Below, piece after piece: positions 1-9,007 of a DNA stretch of 30,485 nucleotides; the stretch's first letter is position 1; each line of letters opens with the position of its first letter. A program made the translations under genes and the position numbers. Under the pieces are notes generated by a model that did not search any database, was not told the DNA's origin, and saw nothing but the letters and a program-made list of their open reading frames with translations. This DNA is from Gnetum montanum (Eukaryota > Streptophyta > Gnetopsida > Gnetales > Gnetaceae): contig MNCI01026283.1 in assembly GCA_015680685.1 (NCBI GenBank), positions 350,430-380,914 of the forward strand, read 5' to 3'.

Positions 1-72
1 TCTGGAGTGATCAATCTGCTAGAGCTTCGCTACTTCTAGCCATGATTTTGAAATGAAGGGAGTGCCGCCTCT

Positions 73-80
73 TATTTATA
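73..80 (-). promoter_or_regulatory. TATA box of LTR L1
   Basis: TATAAATA on the minus strand, in the same context (CTATAAATAAGAGGC) as the TATA box of L6. It would drive transcription leftwards out of the window. Confidence 0.65.
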
Positions 81-95
81 GATATGGCGGCGGAC

Positions 96-137
96 CGCGA
101 TATCGCGTACGTGATATCGCATGGGATGCGATATCGC
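96..137. promoter_or_regulatory. GATATC palindrome cluster in U3 of L1
   Basis: Three GATATC cores lie at 99-104, 113-118 and 130-135. The first is inside a perfect 12-base palindrome (CGCGATATCGCG, 96-107); the third is GCGATATCGC (128-137). They sit just upstream of the TATA box. Related but diverged GATATC-like repeats occur at the same place in L7 and once in L6. The position suggests a promoter or enhancer element; no binding factor is identified. Confidence 0.55.
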
Positions 138-162
138 GGCTCATGCAGGTCGCGTCTCATCA

Positions 163-429
163 ACGGTACAATGATGTCCAGCTAGGGACTGATGAATAAT
201 GCTTGGTACTTGGTTGGTTGTGGTGTTTTGTACTTCTTTGTCGACACCTCTCAGGTGGATTCCTCTAGATGTCAACAAAAGAGGGGCCAATGAAACACTA
301 CTAATTTTAGCCTAACATTATGAAACAAGAATAACTCGGAGCCTTTTGAGCTTTTGGGAGGAAAAAATTTGAATAAGGCATGGAACTCACACCAGGCTTG
401 CCCTCATCATGAGCAACTCCAACGACTTC
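163..429. other. Non-coding stretch, nothing recognised
   Basis: Between LTR L1 and the tandem repeats. There is no ORF of note, no LTR terminus and no coding similarity that I can recognise. It is probably part of the leader of element A, into which L1 would then have inserted, but that is inference from order only. Confidence 0.4.
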
Positions 430-1140
430 AAGATCAGGTCAAAGATGGTCCAATTTGAGGGTGCAAGTCATCTTCATAGGGCCACTGTTGTCCACTTCAA
501 GTTTCAGCATTTGGAAGTTCGGATTTTAGGCTAGATTACACACATTTTCTTAGTCACACTCAGGTCACGTTCAGCTCACACTGGTAGCATGAGTCCAGTG
601 TGACTACTGATCACACCCAGCGTGAACAAACTTCAAGAGCCTTAAAACCAAGTCAAAATGGTCTGCCTTGGAAGGTGCAAGTCATGCTCAAGGTCCATTG
701 ATGACTACTTCAAGTCCAAACCTCCAGAATTCCAGACTTCAGGTCCAAAATCACAAATATTTTGTTACTCATGCTCATTTGACGCTAGGATCACACTTAG
801 GTCACGTTGGGGTCATGGTCAACTCATGCTGGCAACGTGAGCCTAGCGTGAGCTACCAAAAGTAGCTTAAATCGAGGCACACCCAAGCTCAGTTTTCAAC
901 ATGTAGTTCACTCTTAGGGTTAACCACAGTCAGGAAATTGTTGCACTCAAAGAATAGACTTTAAAGATCAAAATTTGTGTGAAATGTATCATTTTCATCT
1001 TACTCATGCCCAGGTCACGCTCAGGTTATGTTGAGCTCACGTCGGTAGCATGAGTCTAGCGTGAGTACTGATCACACCCAGTCAAAAGCACACCAAACAC
1101 ACGCTGAAGACATGCCAAGACAAAATAAACTCACACTGGA
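430..1140 (+). repeat. Degenerate tandem repeat, about three units of 210-240 bp
   Basis: A core reading CAGGTCACG, then AGCTCAC, GGTAGCATGAGTC, AGCGTGA and ACTGATCACACCCAG appears at 561-630, in a diverged form at 799-855, and again at 1011-1081. The sequence before the core also repeats: TCAAAGATGGTCC..GGTGCAAGTCAT near 436 matches TCAAAATGGTCT..GGTGCAAGTCAT near 652. Unit starts are about 238 and 212 bases apart. The third unit is conserved only in its core. Small ORFs here (for example 658-840) are chance readings of the repeat. It could be a leader repeat of element A or an independent minisatellite. Confidence 0.7.
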
Positions 1141-2026
1141 AGCTTTCGTGAAATAGAAATGCCTCAAACAGCCACTAAACCACTCACATCGGCACCTTAC
1201 AGTAGTCAATCCATGGATCGAGAAGTTCTAAGCGAACCGGAGTCAATTTCTCTTATTGTACATTATCATTTTTATTGTAAATTTTCATCATTTGTGAGCT
1301 TGTCAAGCTATTACGCTCCAAATTGTATTTTCTTCTATGGGCATTAGCTAGCTTGCGTACGCCAATACACGCTGTAAGATACAATGCATCTAGTCAAGAA
1401 CGTAGCCTGCCTACGCACGTTTTATTCACACGTAGCTGTCCATCAAACACCTATCACACGATTTGTTTCCCTCTCATCTCTCAGTCATTGTTCTCATCCA
1501 TGAATTTCACACCCGAGCCTAGCCAAACCTTATAAATACCTTGTCCATTCACATAAATGGGGTTGGCAATTTTGGAGGTTGACAACTTTAGGAGCATCAA
1601 CTAGCAACTTTGGACGCTCGGGTGCACGTGACTCCTAGCATCCAAGCACCTGTAAACATGTCACTCCGGGGCTTAGTGCTTGACTTGCCATCCACACACG
1701 CAACTACACTTTGACCGTTGCACATCCTTGTTAAGCAATACAATACAGTTCATTATTTCCTTCCATTACATTGTTTGCTCTATTTTTTATCTATTTTACG
1801 CTTTTGTATATGCTTTGTTTACATTTCGTATGTCACCAGTTACGATAACCCTAGCCCAAGGCATAGCTTATGCTCAAGGAAGTCCTTGGTTGATTTGCGT
1901 GCAGACCATCCAAGGCACTCTGCCTTCATTTTTTTTCTTTTTCTTTTCTAGCTTGCCCTCACACGAAGGCAGGGTCGGCTGTGTCTCTCTGGTAATCTTT
2001 CGACTTTTTTTTTCCCTTCCAACCTC
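1141..2026 (+). other. Untranslated leader upstream of gag, no gene
   Basis: AT-rich and pyrimidine-rich sequence without LTR termini. A TATAAATA lies at 1531-1538 and polypyrimidine runs at about 1928-1950 and 2003-2020. The second run is followed by a CAG at about 2050, just before ATGAGC, so a 3' splice site is possible. The ORFs at 1159-1535 and 1680-2033 are not family-like and lie in low-complexity sequence. I see no 5' LTR of element A here; it is either left of the window or lost. Confidence 0.45.
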
Positions 2027-3420
2027 ATGTTGACAATTTCGATCAACACAGTAACCATGAGCAAGTACTATTCATTGTTACATCGATGCCCTGGTCATGG
2101 CTACTCTCAGCGGGCACAACTTCACCATACCATTGATGGGCTCTACTTTGAAACTAGAAAGACCATTAGCGTGTATGCCCAGGGACGATTATCAAAAATA
2201 TGGGTCCATCAACTACAGTGCCTCATTGAGCAAGTGGCCAAAGAAAAGGGGGAACTCAGAAAGAAGGAGAGTGTAGAAGAGTTTAATCAGGATCCCTCCA
2301 TTAGAAAGAGGGAGGTCCGATTCTGTGAAGAGGAGGAGGAATCACCACTGGATGCAGTGGTGAATCGAAAAACCTTGCCCCTACAAAAATTTGCCTCTAA
2401 AGTATCAACAAAGGTTGATAATATGTGGGACTCTCTAGATGAAAGATTTCAAAGTGTTCTAAAAATTGTATAGGAGTCTAGAGAGCCAGGTAATGGTCAT
2501 GATTGGCGTAGGAAAAAGGAAGCTGAACGTGCCCACCATAAGGGTAAGGGCAAAGTTGCTGTAGCTGAATAGGTTGCAGACTCTGACATAGAGGAGGATG
2601 ATGACTATGACATATGCTAATATGAACATCCTAAGGGGTGTTGTCCCATGGTGTTACATCTACAAGAGTCTAGGATGTATGCGTTGAACCCTCGTTTGGC
2701 AAAAAGGCAAATGCCCCGAAGGTTGCCTTACCCACAAGGTAATCCTAGGCAGTTCCACCAACACCAAGGATATTACCCAAGTGGAGCACCACCGCAACCT
2801 CATGAGCACTTCCAGCAGTGGTAGCACCCACAAGCATGGGTGATGCCACCTCCAAGGTAGTAGTACCCTTACCGATAGCCAAATCCCTATGGGTACTACA
2901 TTCAACAACTGGTCTCTCCACGGGGCTCTTCCAGTCACACAACCTTTCAAAATTACTACCACCCCCTAGAATATTTTCGACCACAATCTCCATCACCTAA
3001 GGGGGAAAGCCCACATCTTTACTATCCTCTATCACCTTCTCCTACCATCACTACTCAACAGCACCCCACTTAGCTACCACATACTCCACCCATGCAGGGG
3101 GAAATCCCACCACAGCCAGAACAATGCAATGCTACGAGGGCTGTCAAACTACAACCGGCTCCTTAGTTGGGTGGACCAGAAGCCAAGCCACGGAAATGTC
3201 CCTTCTTCTAGTCCAATCACTTAAGCACACCCTCACACACACCTGTGGCTGGTGCCTCATAACCTCAAACTGTCTCCACCGTTCCACCCTTCGAGCGACC
3301 TTTGAACCAAACACCCTCCAATGTACAAATGGTCATGCTTACACACGCAGTGATCGATTGGATAAAGGCAGGCCATCTTCCTCGCAAATTGACTGATTTG
3401 AGGAGTCCCCTCATTTATCT
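2027..3420 (+). pseudogene. gag: Element A gag remnant (Ty3/gypsy), broken
   Basis: An open segment of 148 codons (2027-2473) is followed in frame by more gag-like sequence after a TAG at 2471. It holds a lysine/glutamate-rich stretch, an acidic patch (FCEEEEES) near residue 101, the basic stretch HHKGKGK and a second acidic run (DIEEDDDYD). From about 2690 to 3120 the sequence becomes rich in Pro, Gln and Tyr (PYPQGNPRQFHQHQGYY), which is common at the C-terminus of gypsy gag proteins. I see no CCHC zinc knuckle. Several stops are TAG in CAG-like contexts. The capsid core is not convincing, so the gag call rests mainly on position just before protease and on composition. Confidence 0.6.
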
Positions 3421-3901
3421 TTAGGTGGCAGGAAATGAGCCATGTAAAGCTCTTCTGGATTCGAGGTCAGCTGTCAATTTGATTTCACATGACATGTACA
3501 AGAACTGGAACTTGCCCTTGTTAAAGAAGAGCAACATTCGGCTTGAACTGGCAAACCAATCCATTACTTTTTCCTTGGGATTGGTGGAGGACATTATGAC
3601 CACCATTTGTGGGTGGTCTTATCCTACTGATTTCCTTGTCATCCGTATGAAGAATTGCAAGGGGAACTTCCCAATCATAATGGGAAGAGCCTGGCTGAGC
3701 ACGGTGGATGCAAGGCTAGGACTCCGAGATCTTTTCCTTGAAATCTCAAATGAAAATCCTTTTGGAAAGATCAAGAAGAAGCGTGTTCCATGCATCGTGT
3801 ACAATGACTCCGGGTGCAACAATGTGCAACAGCTATGGTCCGCTAAGCGGACATCTATTGAAGCATGTAGTCGGTGTACCGAAGAATCGCTAGTTCACTA
3901 G
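3421..3901 (+). pseudogene. pol: Element A aspartic protease (pol, PR), damaged active site
   Basis: Retroviral-type aspartic protease, which in an active element cuts the Gag-Pol polyprotein. The open segment has VAGNEPCKALLDS followed by RSAVNLIS. The family active site is D-S/T-G; here it reads D-S-R at about 3459-3467, so the glycine is replaced by arginine, consistent with one G-to-A change. The downstream PIIMGRAWLSTVDA matches the usual conserved end of Ty3 protease (hydrophobic, then G-R-xx-L/W-L). The reading frame continues upstream beyond 3425 through a TAG. Domain call is firm; activity is very unlikely. Confidence 0.82.
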
Positions 3902-4017
3902 TTCTGTATGTAGTAGCCACAAATCAAGAAGGCACCCAGTGGTTGACCGCTAATCCCGCTAGCAGTACCTTGTGCATGGAACCATCTGAGGGGCTTGTAT
4001 GAGCCTACATAGAGAGC

Positions 4018-5060
4018 ATGGATAATTTGGAAGAGGTTCATCAACAAGTATCCACCGTTGATAACCATGATGATTGGGGAAAGTTGCAAATCCCTGAAAG
4101 TTTCAAACAGGAGCCCTTGGAACTCAAATCCTTACCAGCCCACTTAGAATATGCCTTTTTACAGAATGGGAAATCGGTAATTATCAATGCCACCCTTACT
4201 CCTGAACAGAAGAAGAAATTGCTGAAGGTGGTGAACAAATGGGAAGCTGCTTTTGCATGGTTGTATCTTGAGTTAACCAAAGTTGATCCCAGGGTCTACC
4301 AAGATTGGATTTATATTGACCCCTCCATGAAGCCACAACGACAACCACAAAGGTGATTGAACCCCAAACTAAAGCAAGTCGTCAAAGATGAAATTAAGCA
4401 GTTGCTAAAGGCAGGGTTCATCTATTCTATTGCCGATAGCGAATGGGTCAGCCCACTCGTTATTGTGCCNCCCACTCCCATTTTTGGACCAAGTGTTGGA
4501 CACCATTGCAGGACATTGTTATTATAGCTTTTTGGATGGTTATAGTGGCTATAACCAAATCCAAATTGCACCAAAGGATAAGGCCATGACAACTTTCACA
4601 AGTCCTTGGGGGACTTTCGCATACAAGAAGATGCCTTTTGGCCTGTGTAATGTTCCTGCCACTTTCCAACACCTTGTCCTCAGCATCTTCTAGTAGCAAA
4701 TTAGCAATGGGGTAGAAGTCTTCATGGATGACTTCTCTACCTATGGGGCCATGTTCGATCAAGCCTTGGACCACCTTGAGCAAGTTTTGAAAAGATGTGT
4801 GGACATTAACTTATAGCTCAACTAGCAGAAAACCCACTTAATGGTCCAAGAGGGCATTGTGCTAGGGCATCGTATTTCCTAGACAGGGATTAGTGTGGAT
4901 CTTGACAAAATCAGGGTCATCCAAGGAATCACCTAACAACCAAGCACTGTCAAAGATGTTCGATCATTCCTTGGCCACACTAGTTACTATCGATGCTTCA
5001 TCGAGAATTTCTTAAAAATCGCCAAGCCATTGGTGGAACTCACGAAAAAAGATGATCCGT
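4018..5060 (+). pseudogene. pol: Element A reverse transcriptase (pol, RT), frameshifted and with a deletion
   Basis: RNA-dependent DNA polymerase of a Ty3/gypsy element. The pre-RT linker (LELKSLPAHLEYAFL, then LTPEQKKKLLKVV) at about 4110-4230 is typical of the Tat/Athila group. The palm is clear: FLDGYSGYNQI, then FAYKKMPFGLCNVPATFQH at about 4520-4680, and the catalytic box FMDDFSTYG at 4721-4747 (F-x-D-D intact). A conserved stretch of roughly 35-40 residues between SPLVIVP and PLPFLDQ is missing, exactly where the assembly has an N (4470). The thumb follows (VRSFLGHTSYYR at about 4958-4993). Stops at 4692-4696, 4815, 4824, 4880 and 4934 break it. Confidence 0.88.
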
Positions 5061-5655
5061 TCATTTGGACCAAGGAATGTGAATCCACATTCCAAACACT
5101 TAAACAAAAACTTGTAGAGACTCCAATCCTATGGGCACCTAATTGGTCTAGACCTTACCACATCATGACGGATGCATCCAACTATGCATTGGGAGCCATG
5201 CTTACATAGTGTGCTGATCAAAAACCTCCATACTATATTCACTGCGCAAACCGTAGCATTGTGGATGCCCAGCTTAATGGCACCACCACCGAAAAGGAGT
5301 TGATGGCAATGGTCTTCGCCTTGGAAAAATTTTGACACTATGCGCTCGAGTACAAGGTGTTCGTGCATACCGACCACAGTGCCATCCGATTCCTGATGAA
5401 AAAACCAACGGTGAGCCCTCGTATCATATGGTGGCTAGTGATTCTTCAAGAATTTGACCTCACCATGGTAGATCGGAAGGGAATCAAGAATGTGGTTGCT
5501 AATCACTTGTCTCGGTTACAATGGGAGGACATAGAAGAAGAGGAGCCCCTCTATGACCAATTCCCCGATGAACTTCTCTTCGCAGGAGCGGTCGATCCAC
5601 AGGTTCCCAAGGAATCACCTTGGTTCAACCACATCCTCACCTATCTCACAGCTTA
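5061..5655 (+). pseudogene. pol: Element A RNase H (pol, RH)
   Basis: Degrades the RNA strand of the RNA/DNA hybrid during reverse transcription in active elements. Visible landmarks are DASNYALGAMLT (about 5170-5206), TTEKELMAMVFALEKF (about 5289-5333) and VFVHTDHSAIRFLM (about 5360-5400), which carry the usual Asp, Glu and Asp positions. A TAG follows the first motif (5207) and a TGA follows the second (5333). The connection domain runs on through EFDLTMVDRKG and NVVANHLSRL, then an acidic linker with FPDELLFA that joins to integrase. TAG at 5653 ends the open segment. Confidence 0.85.
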
Positions 5656-6847
5656 GGAATTGCCAGAGGAGTGGAACCATCTGTAGAAACAATAGTTTCT
5701 CCATAAAGTCAAGTGCTTAATGGAGATCAATGGCCACCTTTACAAGGTGTGCATAGATGGCCTAGTTCGATGGTGTGTCCCTGATGATGATACACTGCGC
5801 ATCCTACAAGATGCTTACAAGGACCCTTATGAGGGCCACTATGCTAGACGACGCACAACCATTAAAATCCTGCTTGCAAGATATTACTGGCTGACAATCT
5901 TCAGGAACACACAATGGTTTGCCCACTCCTATGAATGATGCTAGAGAGACGATGGGATGATTGCACGATTGGAGGGACCTCAACAGTGGATCCAACCATT
6001 GGAGCCCTTCGACATTTGGGGCATCGACTTCATGGATCCCATCACACCCCTGTCCAATGAGAAGGCGTATATCATCATCGTCATAGACTACTGCACAAAG
6101 TGGGTGGAGGCAGCTACCGTCGTCGACTATTCCTCAAACACCGCTACATGATTTTTCTAACAACAAATCATCAATAGGTTTGGAGTGCCACGTGCACTCA
6201 TCTTAGACAATGGGACACATTTCACAGATGTCACTTTTAGTAAACTCATGCAACACTTGGGGGTTACCCATAAATTTACAAAACCTTATCACCCCCAAGC
6301 CAACGGGCAGGCCGAAGTCACCAATAGGAAGATTACCAAGATCCTCACTCGAACCATCAGCAAATATAGGAGGGATTGGAGCACCAAACTTACTGATGCC
6401 CTTTGGGCCTATTGCTCCACTTGGAAACTTCCTATAGGTAACTCTCCCTATGAGTTAGTGTACAGTAAGCCACCGAAACTCCCAATCCAGGCGGAACTCT
6501 AGACACTCTCCATAGCTAGTGACTTAGGCCTTGACCTACCGCTAGCACAATGTGAACGACTTATCAACTTAAGTGTGCTAGATGAGAATTGATTAGTGGC
6601 CCTGTCTTCAAATGAGATCCACAAGGCCTACAATAAAAAATGTCATGATATTAGGATTTGGAAGGTCACATTCAGATGTGGAGACAAGGTGTTGTATTGG
6701 AACCCCACACATGTACCACAACCGACCAAGTTTCAAACACTGTGGGAGGGACCTTACATTGTCTTCGAAACTTCCCATCCGGGGCCTTGCTTATCCACAA
6801 ACCTGAGGATCCCACACGAACGTAGTTGGTCAACTAGAAACAACTAA
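5656..6847 (+). pseudogene. pol: Element A integrase (pol, IN) with GPY/F tail
   Basis: Integrase of the Tat/Athila type, which joins the cDNA to host DNA. The zinc-binding region is recognisable (GHYARRRTTIKILLARYYW at about 5840-5890), but only one of the two terminal Cys positions is clear. The catalytic D-D-E core survives in residues: GIDFMD (about 6019-6036), ILDNGTHF (about 6202-6225) and the Glu in NGQAEVTNR (about 6304-6330). The C-terminal LWEGPYIVFE (about 6740-6772) is the GPY/F module. Stops at 5936, 5941, 6150, 6159 and 6500 and frame changes break it. The order RT-RH-IN is the gypsy order, not copia. Confidence 0.88.
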
Positions 6848-8480
6848 AACCTTTTTGTGAACTCCACCTAATTAGTGCTACTGCCTCATCATCACTAGGA
6901 CAACCTCATTCCATCTTTCGCATCTCCTCCTTTCCACCCAGTCGTGGGGGAGACCGTCCTCCATGCTAATCCATTCCACTACGCTACTCACTGTTTTTGG
7001 AATTTTTTGTTTTACACTTTTTTGTTTTTCACCATCGTTTATATGTTTGCCAATTCTTGTTAAATTTTATTTTCTTTAATTACTTTTTCGTTTCTTTGTT
7101 ATTTATTTATGCGGATGTGTGTGTTTAATTTTCAACTAGTTACTAATAAGTCATCTCATTGTCATCAGGTTCAGTACGAATGATCTTCGTTGTGATGGGT
7201 CACGGGAAATAGCCACTTATTTTACCTTGCTCCTGCCCTCACACAGTTGTTTTTGGGTTTTGCATTTACTTTCATCTCATAATATCAGTAGTGAATCCAC
7301 ATCATCCACCCATTCACCCACTCCATGGTTTTCCTTCTTTTGGAAACATGCAACCCCTTCACTTAAACACATTGTAATTAATGTGTGACCTATGTAGGTC
7401 CCAGACTCGGGGATGACCCAATGGTTTGAATCAGGTGTGACTTCAAGGGGAATGCAACATTCGTCGTCCTGTTCTATCCCTCAAGTCAGCAGTGTGTCCT
7501 TATGAATTTCTTACCACTCCACGTTCTTCTCTTCAAGGAAGCTCCTAGGCAATTCAACCTCACATGGTGTGGTCCTCATCACCAAAATTCAAAAAAAAAA
7601 CATGAGGATCCAAAGCATATCCCTTGGTCAAATGCATGCAAATAAGCATGGGTCTTTGCATGGTGTGGTTCCCATGAAATAACAAAAAAATGAAAAATAA
7701 AATCATCACTATGTGGAAAGTCAAAGCACACCCCTTAGACTGCCTGTCACGGGCCACCAAAACGAGTTATGGGACTCACTCTATCCCCTCTAACTTAGTC
7801 TCGTTTCACTTTCTTCGTCTTACGTCTATTGGAGTGGTGGTTCTATGTGGGTGCATTCCTATCCACTTGGGGGATGGATGGGTCTTCGCATGTTGCTGCA
7901 ATGTCACTGGATGTGGATGGTTTTAGGTCCAAACTCGGGAAAAGTCCTATCGAGTCACTTAACCACAGCTTCACACGGGGTTTCATGTGATCGATAATTG
8001 GAATTCCAAACCTCACTCCTCTCTCTTCATCCACTTCTCGCCATTACTAACCTCAATGCTAGTCTTATGTTTTGACCATTATCATGATTCCCGTGAACTT
8101 CTCATGCCTTGGCAAGATCTCATGGATGGGAGTCTTAACTTGCGATTACCATTCCTTAGCCCTGGGGCCCACGAACCCCAGTGTTGGGGATATGCAAGGG
8201 CTACTAAGGCTATCACCTACTATGGGGAGGACCTACTTGCATATTCTTGGTCCCGTTTGTTAGTCTCCCATCCCCTTGGTTTGTTGGTGGCTTGTTTCCA
8301 TGTTATCCATTGCTTGATTTCTTCTCCACGGAGTTCTTTCTCACCACGTTCTCCTACCTTTGACTCTTTTTCTAGCTCAACTTCCCTTCCTCTTGCCCTC
8401 AGCCATGTTCCAAGTCTCTCACGCTCTTCAACCACCCTAATTTGGCGTTTCAAATTCATCTTTTCAGGTTTTTTCTGGTT
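6848..8480 (+). other. Non-coding spacer after pol of element A, conserved in element B
   Basis: No believable coding sequence. It aligns in order with 15241-16560 of element B: the pyrimidine-rich TTTTTGTTTTAC block, GTGACTTCAAGGGGA (7437 and 15769), TTTCTTACCA..TCCA (7508 and 15840), the paired GTGTGGTTCCCAT / AAAGCACACCCCTTAGAC repeats, GTTATGGGACT, CACTTAACCACA and TATGCAAGGGC..GGGGAGGA. Long spacers between pol and the 3' LTR or extra ORF are usual in Tat/Athila elements. The 262-codon open reading frame at 7987-8775 crosses this region but looks non-protein-like and is not kept open in B, so I reject it as a gene. Confidence 0.7.
7563..7740 (+). repeat. Two-copy internal spacer repeat (element A)
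   Basis: A module that starts CATGGTGTGG..CTCAT or CCCAT, passes an A-rich run, and ends CAAAGCA.A.CCCTT occurs at about 7563-7630 and 7652-7740. Element B has the same pair (15883-15949 and 15963-16027), so the duplication predates the split of A and B. Confidence 0.7.
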
Positions 8481-8589
8481 GGTCAATGTTGGTCAACGGG
8501 AGCGACACCCTGTGTATACGGGGCCCTGTATATGCAACCCCCTACGTATACGTGGCCCTGTCGACACAGCGCCCAACCCCTATATATAT
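8481..8589 (+). promoter_or_regulatory. Promoter-like block upstream of ORF3
   Basis: Two GGTCAA copies (8481-8486 and 8491-8496) are W-box cores (TTGACC) on the minus strand. Then come GTATAC-type repeats at 8514-8519, 8528-8533 and in the perfect palindrome ACGTATACGT (8544-8553), and TATATATAT at 8581-8589. The layout, and some words such as CGTGGCCCTGT, recall the U3 of LTR L2 (TATG..CGTATATGGGACCCC, CGTGGCCCTGT, then TATAAATA). It could be an internal promoter for ORF3 or a relic U3. There is no direct evidence of use. Confidence 0.4.
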
Positions 8590-8989
8590 GCCCATTGCGC
8601 CTACAATTTCCATCATTTTGCAAACAAATTGGGGGGAGGTTTTGCCATTTTCGTCTGCCTAACTTCTTCCCAAGCACCTATGTTCTATCGCGCGTCCACA
8701 TCAACCGATCCTTACCCTCTCAAGCACCCGGAGCTATGCTCTCAGTCGTGGGGTGTCAAACTTATGTGTAATTAATTAATTAGTTAATTAAGACTTCGCA
8801 CCTCTAAAAGGGAAGAAACAAAAACAATAGCTTAAACTCCAACTTATCCCTTGTTATTTTTGGCTCTAACCCATGAATTAACACTTCAGGGGATTTATTA
8901 ATGGAATGCCCGTGCTAGCATCATAACTTAGTTAAATTGAGAAGGTGTATAAGGGCCATTTTGAGCTACATGTGCATAGTCTAATGGGT
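8590..8989 (+). other. Non-coding stretch before ORF3
   Basis: Leader-like sequence between the promoter-like block and ORF3, with an AT-rich palindromic run (TAATTAATTAATTAGTTAATTA at about 8769-8790). I see no coding region. Confidence 0.4.
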
Positions 8990-9007
8990 GGTTATGTTTG
9001 ATTGCAG
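8990..9007 (+). promoter_or_regulatory. 3' splice acceptor-like site at start of ORF3
   Basis: TGTTTGATTGCAG ends exactly at 9007, the base before the ATG of ORF3. This matches the plant acceptor pattern (T-rich, then GCAG). Extra 3' ORFs of Athila-type elements are thought to be expressed from spliced transcripts, so the placement is suggestive. No matching donor was identified. Confidence 0.45.

Larger units (their letters stand above)
1..162 (-). mobile_element. Partial LTR (L1), U3 end, minus strand
   Basis: Read on the minus strand, this begins TGATGAGACGCG at 162 and runs through a palindrome-rich U3 to a TATA box at 80-73 and then sequence matching the AAGCTCT/TAGAG block found downstream of the TATA in the other LTRs. 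The best match is L6 at 23221: both have a GATATCGCATGGG block, then a CTATAAATAAGAGGC block. The window edge cuts it, so only U3 and the start of R are visible. The bases after 162 are not purine-rich on the minus strand, so this does not look like a 3' LTR joined to its own interior; a solo LTR is more likely, but its other end is outside the window. Confidence 0.8.

Noticed and set aside
1531-1538. TATAAATA as the promoter of a 5' LTR of element A
   Set aside because: None of the conserved LTR blocks (AAGCTCT, TTATTCGAGC, TGTACCTGAGC, TCATCA end) follow it.
1680-2033. 117-codon ORF upstream of gag
   Set aside because: Rich in Phe and Ser from polypyrimidine runs; no family resemblance.
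7987-8775. 262-codon ORF on the plus strand in the spacer of element A
   Set aside because: It runs across the non-coding spacer and the promoter-like block, has no domain-like pattern, overlaps other long frames, and is not open in the matching region of element B.
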